A stretch of 64,000 nt of DNA from Derxia gummosa DSM 723 (GTDB lineage Bacteria > Pseudomonadota > Gammaproteobacteria > Burkholderiales > Burkholderiaceae_E). Location of the stretch: positions 581,776 to 645,775 of the forward strand of contig NZ_KI519499.1 in assembly GCF_000482785.1 (NCBI RefSeq), given 5' to 3'. Under the pieces are notes generated by a model, which made no database searches, was not told the origin of the DNA, and saw nothing but the letters and a program-made list of their open reading frames with translations. A program made the translations under genes and the position numbers. Positions 56,636-64,000 of the stretch are shown piece by piece. Numbering within the stretch: position 1 is the stretch's first letter; each line of letters begins with the position of its first letter.

Positions 56636-57610
56636 TCAGCGCGCGGGCAGGTACTTGGCCGGATCGACCGGCTTGCCCTGACGGCGGATCTCGAAATGCA
56701 GCTTGGGCTTGTCGGTATCGGTATTGCCCAGCTCGGCGATCTTCTGGCCGCGCTTGACGCTGTCGCCGTACTTGGCGACTAGCTTGCTGTTGTGGGCGTA
56801 GGCCGAAAGGAAGTTGTCGTTGTGCTTGATGATGAGTAGCTGGCCGTAGCCGCGCAGGCCGTTGCCGGCGTAGACGACCTTACCGTCGCCGGCCGCGAGC
56901 ACAGCGTCGCCGACGTTGCCGCCGAGGTCGAGCCCCTTGTTGCGCGGGTCGTCGAATCCGTCGATGACCCGCCCGCCCGTGGGCCAGGCCCAGGTGATCG
57001 GACCATCGTCGGCGGCCGGCTTGGCACTGTCCGCAGGTGCGGCGACCGGAGAGGGCTTTGCGTCGGGCACGGTGGCGGGCTTGCCGGCGTCGGGTCGCGC
57101 GGCATCGGTGGGCTTGGCGGCATCGGCCGGCTTGCCGCCGACGTCGGCGGGCTTGGCCGCGCCCGACTTGCCGGCCTCGCCAAGCGGCTTGCTGTCGAGC
57201 GGAGCGCCGATCACCACCGGCGTCGCGACGACTGCGGGGGTGGCGGCCGGAGCCGATGCGCCGGCATCGGCGTCGATCCTGAGCGTCTGGCCGACGAGGA
57301 TGCGATCCGGGCTTTCGAGCTGGTTGAGTGCCGCGATGTCGCGGAAATCCTTGCCGTGCTCGACGGCGATCTTGTAGAGCGTGTCGCCCTTGCGCACTAC
57401 ATAGGTCCGACCGGTGCCGGTGCTCGCGCTGGCCGACACGATCGGGGCCGGACCGGACGCGCCGCTGCCGGAGGGCGACGTCGAGCGATCGACGATCTGC
57501 ACCGGCGGGCGTTCCTGCTGGGAAGTGGTGCAGGCGGAAAGAAGTCCGCCAAGCATGGCGAGCGCGATGCGCAGGCGCTTCGGGCGGGAGAAGAAAGGCT
57601 GGAGGAGCAT
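56636..57610 (-). CDS. nlpD: NlpD-type LysM/LytM lipoprotein
   Basis: A 324-residue outer-membrane lipoprotein. Lipobox LLSAC puts the Cys at residue 27. A LysM domain (YVVRKGDTLYKIAVEHGKDF) is followed by an Ala/Pro/Lys linker with repeated KPADVGGKPADAAKP-like units and a C-terminal LytM domain. The metal-binding His of M23 peptidases is replaced (NKGLDLGG), so it is an amidase activator rather than a peptidase. The start at 57610 is four bases after the pcm stop. The order surE-pcm-nlpD is conserved, but rpoS does not follow. Confidence 0.92.
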   Translation of the reverse strand: MLLQPFFSRPKRLRIALAMLGGLLSACTTSQQERPPVQIVDRSTSPSGSGASGPAPIVSASASTGTGRTYVVRKGDTLYKIAVEHGKDFRDIAALNQLESPDRILVGQTLRIDADAGASAPAATPAVVATPVVIGAPLDSKPLGEAGKSGAAKPADVGGKPADAAKPTDAARPDAGKPATVPDAKPSPVAAPADSAKPAADDGPITWAWPTGGRVIDGFDDPRNKGLDLGGNVGDAVLAAGDGKVVYAGNGLRGYGQLLIIKHNDNFLSAYAHNSKLVAKYGDSVKRGQKIAELGNTDTDKPKLHFEIRRQGKPVDPAKYLPAR

Positions 57611-57614
57611 CGTT

Positions 57615-58664
57615 CTAGGTCGTGCCGGATCGAAGCGGCACGAAGTGTACGTCATCGGCTTCGGCCCTCTGCCAGTCGGCGCGGCCGGTTCGGTCGATCA
57701 CCACGAGGCGCTGGCGACCGTCGCCGCGCGCCACCGGCGCGACCAGCCGACCGCCGACGCGGAGCTGGTCGAGAAGTTCCTGCGGCAGCTCGAAACCGGC
57801 CGCCGCCACCACGATGCCGTCGAACGGCCCTTCGTGGGGCAGGCCGACGCGGCCATCGCCGAAATGCAGGCGCACATTGGCCAGCCGCAGCGGCCGCAGG
57901 TTGCTGCGCGCCAATTCGTGCAGGGCACGGATGCGCTCGATCGAGAAGACCATGTCGGCGATCTGCCCGAGCACAGCCGCCTGATAGCCGCAGCCGGTAC
58001 CGACTTCCAGCACCCGCGCCAGACGCTGGCCGGGCGGGCGGCCCTGGCGCATGAGTTCCAGCATCCGGCCGACGGTGAAGGGCTGGGAGATCGTCTGCTC
58101 ATGGCCGATCGGCAGCGCGGTGTCGTCATAGGCGCGACTCGCAAGTGCGGGATCGACGAAGGCATCGCGCGGCACGGTGCGCAGCGCGTCGAGCACGGCG
58201 AGATCCTGCAAGCCACGCGCCGCCAGATCGCGCACCAGCCGCTCGCGGCGCCCCTGCACCGAATCGACCGGGGGACGCGCACCCGGCGGACGCGTGGCGT
58301 TGGCACCGGGGAAACTCGGCTGGGGCGGCAGCGATGCGCGCGTCACGCTGGCGGGACGTGGCACAGGCAAGGGCGGCAACTGCGGCCCGCGCGCGCCGGT
58401 CGGTGCCGGAACAGCGCCGCGTCGCGCCTCTGGCGCGGTCGCGAGCGGACCACCGCGCGACGTGCCCGGCATCGCTCCCTTCGGCGGGACGGCCCGGCCG
58501 GCGGTGTCCGGCGAGGTTGGTCGGACCATATCAGCGGCCTGCGTCGGCTTGGCGGCGCTCTTGTCGATGAACTTCTGGGCGATGCCGTAGCGCGGCGCAA
58601 CACCGTCGAGGTGGTGCCCGCCCGGCAACGGCGCAACCCACTTGGGCGGCTTGCGCTCGCTCAT
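57615..58664 (-). CDS. pcm: Protein-L-isoaspartate O-methyltransferase with N-terminal extension
   Basis: A 349-residue repair enzyme methylating isoaspartyl residues in damaged proteins. The catalytic domain starts near residue 137 ([19 protein letters not shown]), with SAM motif [16 protein letters not shown] near 214. The first 135 residues are Pro/Ala/Arg-rich and disordered, an extension absent from E. coli Pcm (208 residues). The ATG overlaps the surE stop (ATGA). The extension could be translated, since the ORF has no other start close to the domain with a better site, but it remains uncertain. Confidence 0.9.
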   Translation of the reverse strand: MSERKPPKWVAPLPGGHHLDGVAPRYGIAQKFIDKSAAKPTQAADMVRPTSPDTAGRAVPPKGAMPGTSRGGPLATAPEARRGAVPAPTGARGPQLPPLPVPRPASVTRASLPPQPSFPGANATRPPGARPPVDSVQGRRERLVRDLAARGLQDLAVLDALRTVPRDAFVDPALASRAYDDTALPIGHEQTISQPFTVGRMLELMRQGRPPGQRLARVLEVGTGCGYQAAVLGQIADMVFSIERIRALHELARSNLRPLRLANVRLHFGDGRVGLPHEGPFDGIVVAAAGFELPQELLDQLRVGGRLVAPVARGDGRQRLVVIDRTGRADWQRAEADDVHFVPLRSGTT

Positions 58665-59401
58665 GCACCCAACCAGCCACGCACGGCATCAAGCCGCGCG
58701 GTGTGCGTGAGATCGTGGTGCAGCGGCGTCACCGACACCAATCCGCTCGCCACCGCATGGAAATCGCTGCCCGGGCCGGCGTCGCGCACGTTGCCGACCG
58801 CGCCGATCCGGAACATCACGCGCCCGTCGACGTCGTACTCGCGGATCACCGGCTCCGACACGTGCCGTTTGCCCAGTCGCGTGACGGTGCAGCGCGCTGG
58901 ATCGGCCGAGACGGGAAAGTTCACGCTTAACAGGAAAGGGGCCGGCAGCGGCCGCGTCACGTGCTGCCGCACCAGCGCGGCGGCGGCCTCGGCAGCGCGA
59001 TCCAGCCCGGCCCAGTCATGCGTGCAGAGCGAGAAGGCGATGGCCGGCAATCCGAAGAGATAGGCCTCCATCGCTGCCGCGACCGTGCCTGAATACATCG
59101 TGTCGTCGCCGAGGTTGGCGCCGTTGTTGATACCGGACACCACCAGGTCGGGCGCTGCCACGAGCAGGCCGCCAGTAAGCGCGACGTGCACGCAATCGGT
59201 TGGCGTGCCATCGACGTGATAGCGACGATCGCCGACTTCGGTCAGCCGCAGTGGCCGGTCGAGTGTGAGTGAATGCGAGGCGCCGCTGCGATTGCGGTCC
59301 GGTGCGACGACCGTCACCTCGGCGAAACTGCCCAGCGCGACGGCGAGCGCCTCGATGCCGGGCGCCGAATAGCCATCGTCGTTGCTGACAAGAATTCGCA
59401 T
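58661..59401 (-). CDS. surE: 5'/3'-nucleotidase SurE
   Basis: A 246-residue metallophosphatase acting on nucleotides and polyphosphate. [15 protein letters not shown] gives the NDDG active site (7-10). [20 protein letters not shown] and the C-terminal [12 protein letters not shown] are typical. The ATG at 59401 is the first Met of the family start. Extra upstream codons to 59638 belong to the tRNA region. It leads surE-pcm-nlpD. Confidence 0.96.
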   Translation of the reverse strand: MRILVSNDDGYSAPGIEALAVALGSFAEVTVVAPDRNRSGASHSLTLDRPLRLTEVGDRRYHVDGTPTDCVHVALTGGLLVAAPDLVVSGINNGANLGDDTMYSGTVAAAMEAYLFGLPAIAFSLCTHDWAGLDRAAEAAAALVRQHVTRPLPAPFLLSVNFPVSADPARCTVTRLGKRHVSEPVIREYDVDGRVMFRIGAVGNVRDAGPGSDFHAVASGLVSVTPLHHDLTHTARLDAVRGWLGA

Positions 59402-59443
59402 GAGCGGGAACCGTGGGTCTGCGACAAGGCCGCGGTGATGGAT

Positions 59444-59471
59444 GGCGGAGGGATCGCGCGATCCCTCCGCC
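59444..59471. repeat. 28-bp perfect palindrome upstream of surE
   Basis: GGCGGAGGGATCGC and its exact complement meet with no loop base, 43 bp before the surE start. As DNA it is a symmetric protein-binding site or a hairpin. As RNA it folds into a long stem in the surE leader. Confidence 0.6.
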
Positions 59472-59503
59472 GGATCATCCGCCCGGACCGCGATGCGGCC
59501 CGC

Positions 59504-59541
59504 ACAAACAAAAACGGCCGGGCTGCTTTCGCGGCCCGGCC
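59504..59541 (-). terminator. Intrinsic terminator after tRNA-Pro
   Basis: GGCCGGGC (59516-59523) pairs with GCCCGGCC (59534-59541) over a 10-base loop. On the minus strand it is followed by GTTTTTGTTTG, about 50 bp past the tRNA 3' end. Confidence 0.8.
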
Positions 59542-59593
59542 ATCTTGCCCGGTATTGACGACTGCCGGCGAGGGCTGCCGTCGGGAAAACTTC

Positions 59594-59670
59594 TGGTCGG
59601 GGTGGCGGGATTCGAACTCGCGACCCCTTGCACCCCATGCAAGTGCGCTACCAGGCTGCGCTACACCCCG
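59594..59670 (-). tRNA. tRNA-Pro (anticodon GGG)
   Basis: A 77-nt tRNA with encoded CCA. Acceptor arms CGGGGTG/CACCCCG pair. Anticodon stem CTTGC/GCAAG holds loop ATGGGGT, giving anticodon GGG. D loop AGCCTGGTAGC and T loop TTCGAAT are canonical. It lies between merR and surE. Confidence 0.97.
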
Positions 59671-59681
59671 AACAGCCAGTA

Positions 59682-59687
59682 ATAATA
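59682..59687 (-). promoter_or_regulatory. Candidate -10 element for tRNA-Pro
   Basis: Minus-strand TATTAT lies 12 bp before the tRNA in an A/T-rich stretch between merR and the tRNA. A weak ATGCAA at 17 bp spacing could be the -35. Confidence 0.45.
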
Positions 59688-59708
59688 GCAGCGATTTTCA
59701 GGTTTGCA

Positions 59709-60107
59709 TCATTTTTCTTTGCCATCAAGCATCCTGCGCAGCGCCAGCAGCTCGGAACGCAACGCCGCGATGTCCAGCACTTCCGCGATCGCGGCGGTTT
59801 CGAGGTCGGGCGACGCCCTTCCCTCCCCACTGACGGCATCCAGCTTGCTGCGCGCGCCACTGATGGTGAAGCCCTGCTCGTAGAGGAGTTCGCGGATGCG
59901 CCGGATCAGCAGAACCTCGTGATGCTGGTAGTAGCGGCGATTGCCGCGCCGCTTGACCGGCTTGAGCTGGGCGAACTCCTGCTCCCAGTAGCGCAGCACA
60001 TGCGGCTTGACGCCGCACAGCTCACTGACCTCGCCGATCGTGAAATAGCGCTTGGCCGGAATCGGCGGCAGCAACGTGACTTCGTGCGACTTCGGACGGC
60101 GATCCAA
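59709..60107 (-). CDS. MerR-family transcriptional regulator
   Basis: A 132-residue protein. The N-terminal winged-helix (YFTIGEVSELCGVKPHVLRY, WEQEFAQLKPVKRRGNRRYY) is of the MerR type, followed by a coiled coil and a short tail with no metal-binding cysteines. This is the short regulator often found beside ihfA. Its targets are not known here. It is read in the same direction as ihfA, 52 bp downstream. Confidence 0.88.
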   Translation of the reverse strand: MDRRPKSHEVTLLPPIPAKRYFTIGEVSELCGVKPHVLRYWEQEFAQLKPVKRRGNRRYYQHHEVLLIRRIRELLYEQGFTISGARSKLDAVSGEGRASPDLETAAIAEVLDIAALRSELLALRRMLDGKEK

Positions 60108-60159
60108 GACATCCTCACGATTCGGCAGCGTGGAGCGGCAGGATCAGCCCGCCGCGATG

Positions 60160-60606
60160 TCAGCCATTGTCAACGAGCTGCTTGAGCTTCTGGCTCGCGT
60201 GGAAGGTGACGACACGGCGGGCGGTGATGGGAATCTCCTCCCCGGTCTTGGGATTGCGCCCGGGGCGCTGCGGCTTGTCACGCAGCTGGAAATTGCCGAA
60301 GCCCGACAGCTTCACCACCTCGCCGGCCTCCAGTGCCCGGGCGATCTCCTCGAAGAAGATCTCGACCATGTCCTTGGCCTCGCGCTTGTTGAGGCCGACC
60401 CGCTCGAACAGCAGCTCGGCCAGCTCCGCCTTGGTGAGCGTGACCGACTCGCTCGTCTTGGGCTGGGGCGCGAGTGTGAAGCCGCGTCCCGTCAAGGGCA
60501 CCGGGCGGGAGGGTGACGCCAGCCCCCCCTTGCCGCGGCTTTCGAGCGCCGCGAGACGACCGAACGGAATCACCTCGTCTTGCATGGCGTCTTGGTCGTC
60601 GTTCAT
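60160..60606 (-). CDS. ihfA: Integration host factor alpha subunit
   Basis: A 148-residue DNA-bending protein. The IHF/HU domain starts near residue 53 ([20 protein letters not shown]) and carries the beta-arm [20 protein letters not shown] with the intercalating Pro. The first 50 residues (Asp/Gly/Arg-rich) are an extension lacking in E. coli IhfA (99 residues). A start nearer the domain is possible but has no clear ribosome site. It is cotranscribed with pheT. Confidence 0.93.
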   Translation of the reverse strand: MNDDQDAMQDEVIPFGRLAALESRGKGGLASPSRPVPLTGRGFTLAPQPKTSESVTLTKAELAELLFERVGLNKREAKDMVEIFFEEIARALEAGEVVKLSGFGNFQLRDKPQRPGRNPKTGEEIPITARRVVTFHASQKLKQLVDNG

Positions 60607-60665
60607 GGGCTGGAAATCCGGGATCAGAGGCGGCAGGCGAAGTGGCGAAAGCGATCCTCGCGCTG

Positions 60666-63095
60666 TCAGGCCCGCAGGCGGGCGCCGATGCCGGCTTCGA
60701 GACCGGCGACGATGCGAGCCACCACCGACTCGATCTGCTCATCGCGCAAGGTGCCGGAATTGTCTTGCAACACAATCCTGAAGGCAAGACTTTTCTCGTT
60801 TAATAACAAGCCCTTACCGCGATATTCATCGAACAGCGCCAGCTCGCGCACCAGCTCCGAGAAGCCCTCCTTGGCCACCGTCGCGCGCATGCAGTCGAGC
60901 GCCGAACCGGCGCTGACGGCCTGATCGACGACGATCGCCAGGTCGCGGCGCACCGGCTGGAAGCGCGGCGGAATGCTCGCCTTCGGCAGCGGCTGGGCAC
61001 GCAGAGCTTCCACATCCAACTCGAAGACCACCGGCGCGACCGGCAGTTCATAGGCCTGCTGGAGCTTGGGATGCAGCTCGCCGATGAAGCCGACCGCCAC
61101 GCCGTCGAGCAGCACGCGGGCGCTGCGGCCTGGATGCAACGCGACATGCTCGGCGCGCTCGAAGCCCACCGCGCCCGCGCCGGCGCACAGCGCCTCCACG
61201 TCGGCCTTCACATCGAAGAAATCGGCCGGCCGCTTCGCCACGCCCCATTGCTCGGGCGCCGACGGGCCGTACACCAGCCCGCCCACGCGCAGCGGCTGGG
61301 CGATGCCCGCCACCGACGACAGCCCGTCGGCCACCGCCGCGTCGCGCAGGAACACGCGGCCCAGCTCGAACACCGCCACGCGCTCGGCGCGACGGTTGAG
61401 GTTGTAGCGCAGAACGCTCACGAGGCTGCCGAGCAGCGACGAGCGCATGACCGACATCTGGCTCGCGATCGGATTCACAAGGCGGATCGGATCGGCGTTG
61501 CCCGCGAAATCGCGCTCCCACGCCTCCTCGACGAAGGCGTAGTTGACCGTCTCGACATAGCCGAGCGCGGCCAGCGCGCGGCGCAGCGCATGCGTCGGGC
61601 GGCGCGTCTCGGGCGTCGCGCGCATGCGCTGGAGCGCGACCGGCGGGCGCACGGGAATGTTCTCGTAGCCGACGATGCGCGCGACTTCCTCGATCAGATC
61701 TTCCTCGATCTCGATGTCGAAGCGCGGGCCAGGCGGCGTCACCTCGAACACGCCGTCGCTCTCGGTAAAGCTGAAGCCGAGTTGCGCGAACACCTGGGCG
61801 CAGCGCTCGGCCGGCACCTCGACGCCGAGGATGCGAGCGGCGCGCGCGACGCGCATGCGCACCGGCTTGCGCTCGGGCAGCGCGATGACGTGGTCGTCCA
61901 CCGGGCCGACGCGGGTCGCGTCGGTGCCGCAGATGTCGAGCAGCAGTTGCGTCAGACGTTCGAGATGCTCGGCGGTGGTCGTCGCATCGACGCCGCGCTC
62001 GAAGCGGTGGCCGGCGTCGGTCGAGAAGTTGTAGCGGCGCGCGCGGCCCCGGATGCTGTCGGGCCACCAGAAGGCGCATTCGACGTACACGTCGGTCGTG
62101 TCGAGCGACACCGCCGTCGAGTCGCCGCCCATGATGCCGGCCAGCGATTCGATGCCATGCGCGTCGGCGATCACGCCCACGCTCTCGTCGAGCGACACCG
62201 TGCTGCCGTTGAGCAGCTTCAGTTCCTCGCCCGCCTTAGCCCAGCGCACGACGAGTCCGCCCGAAATCTTCGCCAGGTCGAACACGTGCGACGGCCGGCC
62301 GAGTTCGAGCATCACGTAGTTGGAGATGTCGACCAGCGCCGAGATGCTGCGCTGGCCGGCGCGCTCCAGGCGCGACTTCATCCATTGCGGCGTCGGCGCC
62401 CTGGCGTCCAGGCCACGGATCACGCGACCCGAGAAACGGCCGCACAGATCGGCCGCCTCGACGCGCACCGGCAGCTTCTCGTCGCTGCTGACGTCGGCGG
62501 CTGCAATCGCCTGCAGATTGAGCGGCGCACCGGTGATCGCCGCGACTTCGCGCGCGATGCCGAGCAGCGACAGGCAATGGCCCTTGTCCGGCGTGAGCTT
62601 GATGACGAACACCGTGTCATCGAGTTCGAGGTACTTGCGGATGTCCTCGCCCACGGGCGCATCGCCCGGCAGCAGCATGAGACCCGCGTGGTCCTGCGAC
62701 AGCCCGAGTTCGCGCGCCGAGCACAGCATGCCGTGCGACGCCACGCCGCGCAGCTTGCCGAGCTTGATGCGGAAGGGCTTGCCGTCCTCGCCGGGCGGCA
62801 GTTCGGCGCCCACGAGCGCGCAGGGAATGCGGATGCCGGCGGCCGCGTTCGGCGCGCCGCACACGATCTGCAGCAGCTCACCCGTGCCCGCATCCACCTG
62901 GCAGATGCGCAGCTTGTCGGCGTCCGGATGCTTCTCGATCGACTTGATCTCGGCCACGACGATCTTGCTGAAGGGCGGCGCGGCGGGGCGCTCCTCTTCC
63001 ACTTCGAGCCCGGCCATCGTGAGCAGGTGCGACAGCTCCGCCGTGCTCACCGGCGGATTCACGAAGCTGCGCAACCACGATTCTGAAAACTGCAT
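60666..63095 (-). CDS. pheT: Phenylalanyl-tRNA synthetase beta subunit
   Basis: An 809-residue subunit of the heterotetrameric enzyme. It has the [20 protein letters not shown] start, an EMAP-like tRNA-binding domain early ([20 protein letters not shown]), the B3/B4 editing domain, the B5 and B6-B7 catalytic-like domains and the C-terminal B8 RNA-binding fold. The length matches. ihfA follows 59 bp later, the classical pheST-ihfA order. Confidence 0.97.
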   Translation of the reverse strand: MQFSESWLRSFVNPPVSTAELSHLLTMAGLEVEEERPAAPPFSKIVVAEIKSIEKHPDADKLRICQVDAGTGELLQIVCGAPNAAAGIRIPCALVGAELPPGEDGKPFRIKLGKLRGVASHGMLCSARELGLSQDHAGLMLLPGDAPVGEDIRKYLELDDTVFVIKLTPDKGHCLSLLGIAREVAAITGAPLNLQAIAAADVSSDEKLPVRVEAADLCGRFSGRVIRGLDARAPTPQWMKSRLERAGQRSISALVDISNYVMLELGRPSHVFDLAKISGGLVVRWAKAGEELKLLNGSTVSLDESVGVIADAHGIESLAGIMGGDSTAVSLDTTDVYVECAFWWPDSIRGRARRYNFSTDAGHRFERGVDATTTAEHLERLTQLLLDICGTDATRVGPVDDHVIALPERKPVRMRVARAARILGVEVPAERCAQVFAQLGFSFTESDGVFEVTPPGPRFDIEIEEDLIEEVARIVGYENIPVRPPVALQRMRATPETRRPTHALRRALAALGYVETVNYAFVEEAWERDFAGNADPIRLVNPIASQMSVMRSSLLGSLVSVLRYNLNRRAERVAVFELGRVFLRDAAVADGLSSVAGIAQPLRVGGLVYGPSAPEQWGVAKRPADFFDVKADVEALCAGAGAVGFERAEHVALHPGRSARVLLDGVAVGFIGELHPKLQQAYELPVAPVVFELDVEALRAQPLPKASIPPRFQPVRRDLAIVVDQAVSAGSALDCMRATVAKEGFSELVRELALFDEYRGKGLLLNEKSLAFRIVLQDNSGTLRDEQIESVVARIVAGLEAGIGARLRA

Positions 63096-63134
63096 GTCTT
63101 GCCTCGCTGGTTTGTTCTGGTGGGCGGCCGCGGA

Positions 63135-64000
<866 letters not shown>

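Noticed and set aside
59273-59833. Short ORF over the surE start and tRNA-Pro
   Set aside because: It crosses a tRNA, a terminator and the palindrome, and has no ribosome site or domain.

Overview
The window is GC-rich chromosomal DNA from a betaproteobacterium, most likely a member of the Burkholderiales. This rests on gene order: ndk-rlmN-pilW-rodZ-ispG-hisS-yfgM-bamB-der-hfq-hflX-hflK-hflC-hisZ-purA on one strand, rnr-rlmB, zapA followed by 6S RNA, lptF-lptG divergent from pepA-holC-valS, and pheS-pheT-ihfA-merR-tRNA-Pro. Genus and species cannot be read from the sequence.

Layout. 1-345: the leader end of a type I-E CRISPR array (five repeats, four 32-nt spacers), transcribed leftward and running off the window, with no cas genes beside its leader. 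478-4240: accessory genes: a decayed katG fragment, a flavin reductase and a WrbA-like flavodoxin, divergent from a YhaJ-like LysR regulator that overlaps gluQ. 4486-8382: a large methyltransferase-glycosyltransferase fusion facing the helicase gene rhlE. 8460-10594: 6S RNA, zapA, a coiled-coil partner and cysB, all leftward. 10648-14592: a terminator with no assigned gene, a Wzx-type flippase, an asparagine-synthetase-like protein and a CbiX-type chelatase. 14605-23178: lptG-lptF (LPS export) divergent from pepA-holC-(unknown)-valS. 23199-32841: metabolic and unknown genes, including a Gfo/Idh dehydrogenase, a flavin amine oxidase with a C-terminal extension, a HepT-like protein without its catalytic motif, astB-astA, an EamA transporter and a TonB-like lipoprotein. 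33000-36544: rlmB-rnr and tRNA-Leu(CAG). 36832-53308: the long leftward housekeeping series from ndk to a purine phosphoribosyltransferase. 53575-64000: a Bax-inhibitor-like membrane protein, rlmD, an exonuclease, nlpD, pcm, surE, tRNA-Pro(GGG), merR, ihfA, pheT and the 3' part of pheS.

How the genes work together. Much of the window is core biology: aminoacylation (valS, hisS, pheST, gluQ), envelope assembly (lptFG, bamB, yfgM, rodZ, nlpD), membrane proteostasis (hflKC), RNA regulation and turnover (hfq, 6S RNA, rnr, rhlE), ribosome maturation (rlmB, rlmN, rlmD, der, hflX) and purine/histidine synthesis (purA, hisZ, phosphoribosyltransferase).

I found no complete new defence or biosynthetic system. 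The signal least explained by ordinary annotation is a 14-bp interrupted palindrome, TGCAA-N4-TTGCA. It occurs six times without mismatch, five of them inside genes, always in the same codon phase and spelled with A/T-rich codons unusual for this DNA. Other items worth attention are the nested inverted repeats at 27308-27579, a 23-bp-arm hairpin inside two overlapping convergent genes (31115-31167), a terminator upstream of cysB that points to an sRNA or attenuator, the absence of rpoS after nlpD, and the CRISPR array without adjacent cas genes.
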